Shown: positions 5,852 through 8,351 of the stretch, piece after piece
How positions within the stretch are numbered: position 1 is the stretch's first letter
How the letters are laid out: each line of letters opens with the position of its first letter
Assembly (NCBI GenBank): GCA_937997355.1
Contig: CALKTZ010000341.1
Location: 1-8,351 of the forward strand
DNA: 8,351 nucleotides
From: an uncultured Planctomycetales bacterium
GTDB taxonomy: Bacteria > Planctomycetota > Planctomycetia > Isosphaerales > Isosphaeraceae
Reading direction: 5' to 3'
The notes under the pieces: model-generated
Seen by the model: the letters and a program-made list of their open reading frames with translations, nothing else
What the model was told of the DNA's origin: nothing
Databases searched by the model: none
Made by a program: the position numbers and the translations under genes

Positions 5852-6754
5852 TCAATGCGCGGAGGCGATCGCAGGCACGGGTTCGGCGGAGGTGGAATCG
5901 GGACCGGGCTCCGGAGGTCCTGCTTTTTGCGGAGATGCCGGCGCCTCGATCAGCAGGGGATACACCATCTGGCCAGCCAGGGTATCGGGGAGCTTCGCCT
6001 TGATGCCGTACTTTGCGGGCCATTCCCTGGGGAGATGATGGGTGCCGAAGATCCGGTCGAGCCAGGGGAGCGTGGAGGCGTAGTTCCGGTTGACGGGCGA
6101 GGCGGTGTGGTGCCAGTGGTGGAAGCCGGGGGTGGAGATGAACCATTCCAGCGGCCCGAACCGCCATTTGACGTTGGCGTGGATGAAGAAACCCCAGATC
6201 GTGCCGATCATGGTCACGAGGAGCGGGATGACGCTGTTCGCCGGGCCGACGGGTCCCCCCAGGCCGAGGACATAGATCGGCACCAGGCCGCAGAAGCGGC
6301 TGAACACCATGTCCACCGGATGGACGCGCGTGTTGACGAGGAAGTCGACATGCTCGGCGCTGTGGTGGATGGAGTGGAATCGCCAGAGGAACGGGTCTTC
6401 GTGGCTCCAGCGATGCCCCCAGTAATAGCCGATTTCCCCCGCGACCAGGCCGGCCAGCGCCCTCGCCCAGAATGGCCAGGCGGCGGTCGTGGCCAGCAGC
6501 CCCTCGGGGACGAATCGGCGCACGGCCCAGGCGAGCATGCCGATCGGCACGCTCAGGAGCATCGCGGGGAGCAGGCTGCTGAGGAAGTAGTAGCAGAGAT
6601 CGGTGCCGATCCCCTTGCGGAGAATCTCGCGCGGATGGGCGGCGAAGAGCCGCTCCAGCGGCACGAAGACGACGACCAGGATCGTCAGCCAGGCACAAAG
6701 ACGGGCGACATCGGTCAAGATGGCGGCCAGTTGGGGATGAAGGCTCTCGAGCAT
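5852..6754 (-). CDS. Sterol desaturase / fatty acid hydroxylase superfamily membrane enzyme
   Basis: Integral-membrane di-iron oxygenase of the ERG3/SUR2 superfamily, which hydroxylates or desaturates lipids, sterols or carotenoids using O2. From the ATG at 6754 it has 300 aa. The histidine boxes are complete: HRWSH (114-118), HSIHH (127-131, with His135), and HHWHH (212-216), plus His192; these bind the two irons on the cytoplasmic face. Hydrophobic segments lie at about 20-36, 52-78, 94-112, 156-182 and 180-192. TLPWLDRIFGTHHLP (228-242) is the usual family ending. The last 30 residues are a Pro/Ala/Ser-rich tail outside the catalytic fold. The longer frame to a TTG at 6808 (318 aa) is rejected because a stable hairpin (6809-6838) sits directly before it, whereas GGGAG lies eight bases before the ATG at 6754. 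The lipid substrate cannot be told from sequence. It lies downstream of the PEP-CTERM gene on the same strand, separated by two hairpins. Confidence 0.9.
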   Translation of the reverse strand: MLESLHPQLAAILTDVARLCAWLTILVVVFVPLERLFAAHPREILRKGIGTDLCYYFLSSLLPAMLLSVPIGMLAWAVRRFVPEGLLATTAAWPFWARALAGLVAGEIGYYWGHRWSHEDPFLWRFHSIHHSAEHVDFLVNTRVHPVDMVFSRFCGLVPIYVLGLGGPVGPANSVIPLLVTMIGTIWGFFIHANVKWRFGPLEWFISTPGFHHWHHTASPVNRNYASTLPWLDRIFGTHHLPREWPAKYGIKAKLPDTLAGQMVYPLLIEAPASPQKAGPPEPGPDSTSAEPVPAIASAH

Positions 6755-6808
6755 GGCGTCGGCTCCCGGCAAATCGATCACGGCTGACGTTCCATTGAGA
6801 TGGGACAA

Positions 6809-6838
6809 GGCCGGGAAGGAACCAGGTCCCTCCCGGCC
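6809..6838 (-). terminator. 12-bp hairpin between PEP-CTERM and hydroxylase genes
   Basis: GGCCGGGAAGGA (6809-6820) pairs with TCCCTCCCGGCC (6827-6838) around a six-base loop, 12 pairs including one G-T wobble. Read on the minus strand it comes 50 bases after the PEP-CTERM stop and is followed by TTGTCCC, a poor T-run. It could terminate or attenuate readthrough into the hydroxylase gene, whose start lies 55 bases further on. Confidence 0.4.
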
Positions 6839-6859
6839 GCGCCGGAGTTTTCACATCAC

Positions 6860-6881
6860 TTCGGGAAGCATAGCTCCCGAA
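6860..6881 (-). terminator. Stem-loop just after the PEP-CTERM stop codon
   Basis: TTCGGGAAGC (6860-6869) pairs with GCTCCCGAA (6873-6881) around an ATA loop, nine pairs with one bulged A. It begins seven bases after the PEP-CTERM stop. On the minus strand no T-run follows, so it is more likely a 3'-end protecting structure than a complete intrinsic terminator; on the plus strand it is followed by TTCGATTTC. Confidence 0.35.
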
Positions 6882-6888
6882 TTCGATT

Positions 6889-7596
6889 TCAGGCCGAGGC
6901 GGCCTGGGCGCGACGGCGGAGCCGGACGAAGCCCAGGCCGAGTGCGCCGACGGCCATCATGGAGAGGGTCGAAGGCTCGGGGACGGCGTTCAGCTCGACG
7001 CCGTCGAGGAAGGAGATCGGCGGCGCACCGCCGGGGGTGCCGACGGCCAGGAAGCTCAGGGTCTGCGAGGTGCCGGTGGCGGTGAACAGCATCGATTGCT
7101 GCTGCCAGGGGCCGACGCCCGCTTCCGGGAGCGTGAACAGCGACGAGAGTTGTGTATCGGCACCGAAGGTGACCGACCACTGCTCCGTGGTGGGGCCGGT
7201 GAAGCCGTACTGCTGGCCGGCCGCCTGCCAGAACGTGAGCAGGTATTGCTGGCCGATCGTCAGGCCGCTGATCGTCTGCGAGAACACGCCCGAATAATTA
7301 GGATCGCCGTCCGCCAGGATGAAATTGCCCCCCTGCGGGCTCGTGGCCGGGAAAGATCCATATACGGCCAGGTAGAGGCTCAAGTCGTCGGCCGTGCCGG
7401 GAGCGGCGAGGAACGTCAGGTTGGCGCCGCCGTTCCAGCCGGTGACGTTGCCTTGGAAGTTCACCTTGTTGCCCGTGATGTCGTCGGCGTCGAAGCCGCC
7501 GTTGACGACCAGATTCGCCGCGCTCGCACGGCCGGGATCGCCAACAACCAACGCCATCGCGGCGAGGCCAAGCGCGGCCAGTTTGTTCCAGGTCAT
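6889..7596 (-). CDS. PEP-CTERM sorting-domain exported protein
   Basis: Exported protein with both ends of the PEP-CTERM/exosortase system, 235 aa from the ATG at 7596. Residues 1-27 are a signal peptide (NK, then LAALGLAAMALVV, cleavage likely in RASAAN). The mature part begins NLVVNGGFDADD (28-40), the start typical of jelly-roll, carbohydrate-binding-like domains in PEP-CTERM proteins, with VTGWNGGANLTF (51-62), the conserved FSQTISGLTIGQQYLLTFW (105-123) and SFLDGVELNAV (195-205). The C-terminus has VPEPSTL (205-211), a short hydrophobic helix (211-224) and RLRRR (225-229), the signal that an exosortase recognises and cleaves. No exosortase is in the window, so it must be encoded elsewhere. 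An upstream in-frame TTG (7614) is less likely: the ATG has AGGA ten bases upstream and places the signal peptide at the N-terminus. A weak promoter (TTGAGA at 7655-7650, TATTCG at 7630-7625, spacing 19) precedes it. Ligand unknown. Confidence 0.9.
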   Translation of the reverse strand: MTWNKLAALGLAAMALVVGDPGRASAANLVVNGGFDADDITGNKVNFQGNVTGWNGGANLTFLAAPGTADDLSLYLAVYGSFPATSPQGGNFILADGDPNYSGVFSQTISGLTIGQQYLLTFWQAAGQQYGFTGPTTEQWSVTFGADTQLSSLFTLPEAGVGPWQQQSMLFTATGTSQTLSFLAVGTPGGAPPISFLDGVELNAVPEPSTLSMMAVGALGLGFVRLRRRAQAASA

Positions 7597-8148
7597 TTTC
7601 AATTGTTCCTGCAATGGGGTGATTCGAATAAGGATCGGTGGATCGAATTTCTCAACGGTGAGAATGAATGGGGTCGACCCGATGAAGGCGTCTTCGCCTC
7701 CTCGGCAAGCTCGACACGATCAAGTTTGGGCAACCACCCATGCAGCTTCAATCGGAGTCAAAAAATCATCATGCGTAAAAGCAACGCGATTTTCATGTTC
7801 CGGACTAAATGGACAATTTCAGAGGGGATTGGGGACGATTGCGTTTAGAAAGGAGACGATCCCGCCGGCATCGAGATGGAGGATGGCAACGTCGCGATGC
7901 CGAAACGCGACGATTGCGTTTCCGGAAGGCAACAAGGTGCGACGGGTTCACTTGATGAACCTGAGGATTCTTGACCGTTCGCCGTCGATGCGATTGAAGG
8001 TTAGACAAATTCGGTTGAGGAGGTGAATTCGGCGCCGCGAAAGGCAGGGAGAAGGGGCGCGATGAAGGCAAGGGACGCGCGAATCTCCGGGATCGGGCCG
8101 ATGACCGGCGGGGGACTCTGGCCCCCCCCGATCGGCAGGATTGGAATC
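7597..8148. other. Non-coding region upstream of the PEP-CTERM gene
   Basis: About 550 bases between two minus-strand genes. The open frames here give Arg/Pro/Ser-rich translations without motifs and I do not accept them. The stretch 7740-7860 is AT-richer. Between 7834 and 7922 there is a 13-base direct repeat and two adjacent small stem-loops. Near 8098-8135 a G/C-run hairpin (GGGGG and CCCCC inside CCGAT/ATCGG) lies downstream of the dehydrogenase stop and might end that transcript, though it lacks a T-run. Confidence 0.6.
7834..7922. repeat. 13-bp direct repeat with two adjacent stem-loops
   Basis: GACGATTGCGTTT occurs at 7834-7846 and again at 7909-7921. Between and over the copies are two perfect 7-bp inverted repeats: GGCATCG (7867-7873) with CGATGCC (7895-7901), and GAAACGC (7902-7908) with GCGTTTC (7916-7922, loop GACGATT). 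They abut without a gap. The arrangement could be a repeated binding site or a structured leader, but 13 bases is short enough for chance in this base composition. Confidence 0.35.
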
Positions 8149-8351
8149 TCAAGCGGTCACGACGATCTTGCCGAACTGCTGGTTCGATTCCAGATAACGG
8201 TGGGCTTCGACGATCTGGTCGAGAGGGAAGGTCCTGGCGATGATCGGCTTGAGGGTCCCCTCGGCCAAGCCTTCATTGACGAACTGTTTGCCGCGTTCGA
8301 GGCGAGCCGGGTCGCCGGTGATCTCCATCAGCACGTAGCCGCGGATGGTGA
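8149..8351 (-). CDS. Quinone-oxidoreductase-like MDR dehydrogenase (N-terminal part outside window)
   Basis: C-terminal 66 residues of a medium-chain dehydrogenase/reductase, most like the zinc-independent NAD(P)H:quinone oxidoreductase branch; such soluble enzymes reduce quinones or enones with NAD(P)H. The frame is open through the right edge. The visible part runs TIRGYVLMEITGD (start of the fragment), an amphipathic helix with RGKQFVNEGLAEG, then LKPIIARTFPLDQIVEAHRY and the family ending NQQFGKIVVTA. The conserved 'TIRG' strand, 'FPLDQIVEAHRYLES' helix and 'GKIVV' end are standard for the family. The nucleotide-binding and catalytic parts are missing from the window, so cofactor and substrate cannot be judged. 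An apparent GTG start at 8334 is internal and not the true start. Its stop lies 552 bases from the PEP-CTERM gene start, so the two are probably separate units. Confidence 0.85.
   Translation of the reverse strand, partial: TIRGYVLMEITGDPARLERGKQFVNEGLAEGTLKPIIARTFPLDQIVEAHRYLESNQQFGKIVVTA

Noticed and set aside
5810..6787. 325-codon plus-strand frame opposite the hydroxylase gene
   Set aside because: Shadow of the histidine-box enzyme; composition is His/Glu/Asp/Arg-rich without a fold.
4761..6854. 697-codon minus-strand frame
   Set aside because: Spans opposite the GATase-like gene and out of frame with the hydroxylase gene, both of which carry complete family motifs; no domain in this frame.
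7805..8152. 115-codon minus-strand frame between the dehydrogenase and PEP-CTERM genes
   Set aside because: Arg/Ser/Pro-rich translation with no motif, passing through stem-loops and G/C runs; treated as non-coding.
1..8351. CRISPR array, tRNA/rRNA, transposon ends, toxin-antitoxin or defence genes
   Set aside because: No regularly spaced repeats, no cloverleaf-like sequences, no transposase motifs and no gene pair of that kind were seen on either strand.

Overview
The window looks like ordinary chromosomal DNA from a high-GC planctomycete, most likely of the Isosphaeraceae type. This is inferred from three things: strong G/C bias at third codon positions, two proteins whose N-termini carry the planctomycete LEPR-XLL-like export motif (SLETRALLSL and LERLEIRCVPA), and a PEP-CTERM protein. 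I see no rRNA, tRNA, CRISPR array, transposase, phage gene or integration scar.

Layout, left to right. (1) 1-840, plus strand: C-terminal part of a ClC-type chloride channel/transporter with a CBS-domain pair, cut by the left edge. (2) 907-1884, minus strand: secreted CAP/SCP (YkwD-like) protein, convergent with the ClC gene. (3) 1885-2550: a non-coding stretch of about 670 bases with an AT-rich island and a promoter/hairpin/T-run arrangement that could be a small RNA. (4) 2551-3768, plus: exported Gly/Thr/Ser-rich protein with a small beta-rich domain and a degenerate 14-15-residue repeat, followed by a strong hairpin. (5) 4000-4821, plus: DUF4239 (bestrophin-like) membrane protein. (6) 5010-5813, plus: GATase1-like protein (DUF1355 type), preceded by a perfect 12-bp hairpin. 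(7) 5852-6754, minus: sterol desaturase/fatty-acid hydroxylase superfamily membrane enzyme. (8) 6889-7596, minus: PEP-CTERM exported protein, with two hairpins between it and the hydroxylase gene. (9) 7597-8148: non-coding, with stacked small inverted repeats. (10) 8149-8351, minus: C-terminal end of a quinone-oxidoreductase-like MDR dehydrogenase, cut by the right edge.

The genes do not form one pathway. Most are single transcription units separated by hairpins. The loose theme is the cell envelope: three exported proteins (two LEPR-XLL-like, one PEP-CTERM), two or three membrane proteins (ClC, DUF4239, hydroxylase), and two soluble enzymes or enzyme-like proteins. I did not find a convincing new multi-gene system. 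The least explained items are the repeat protein, the possible small RNA near 1987-2087, the hairpin leader of the GATase-like gene, and that protein's apparent lack of a catalytic cysteine.
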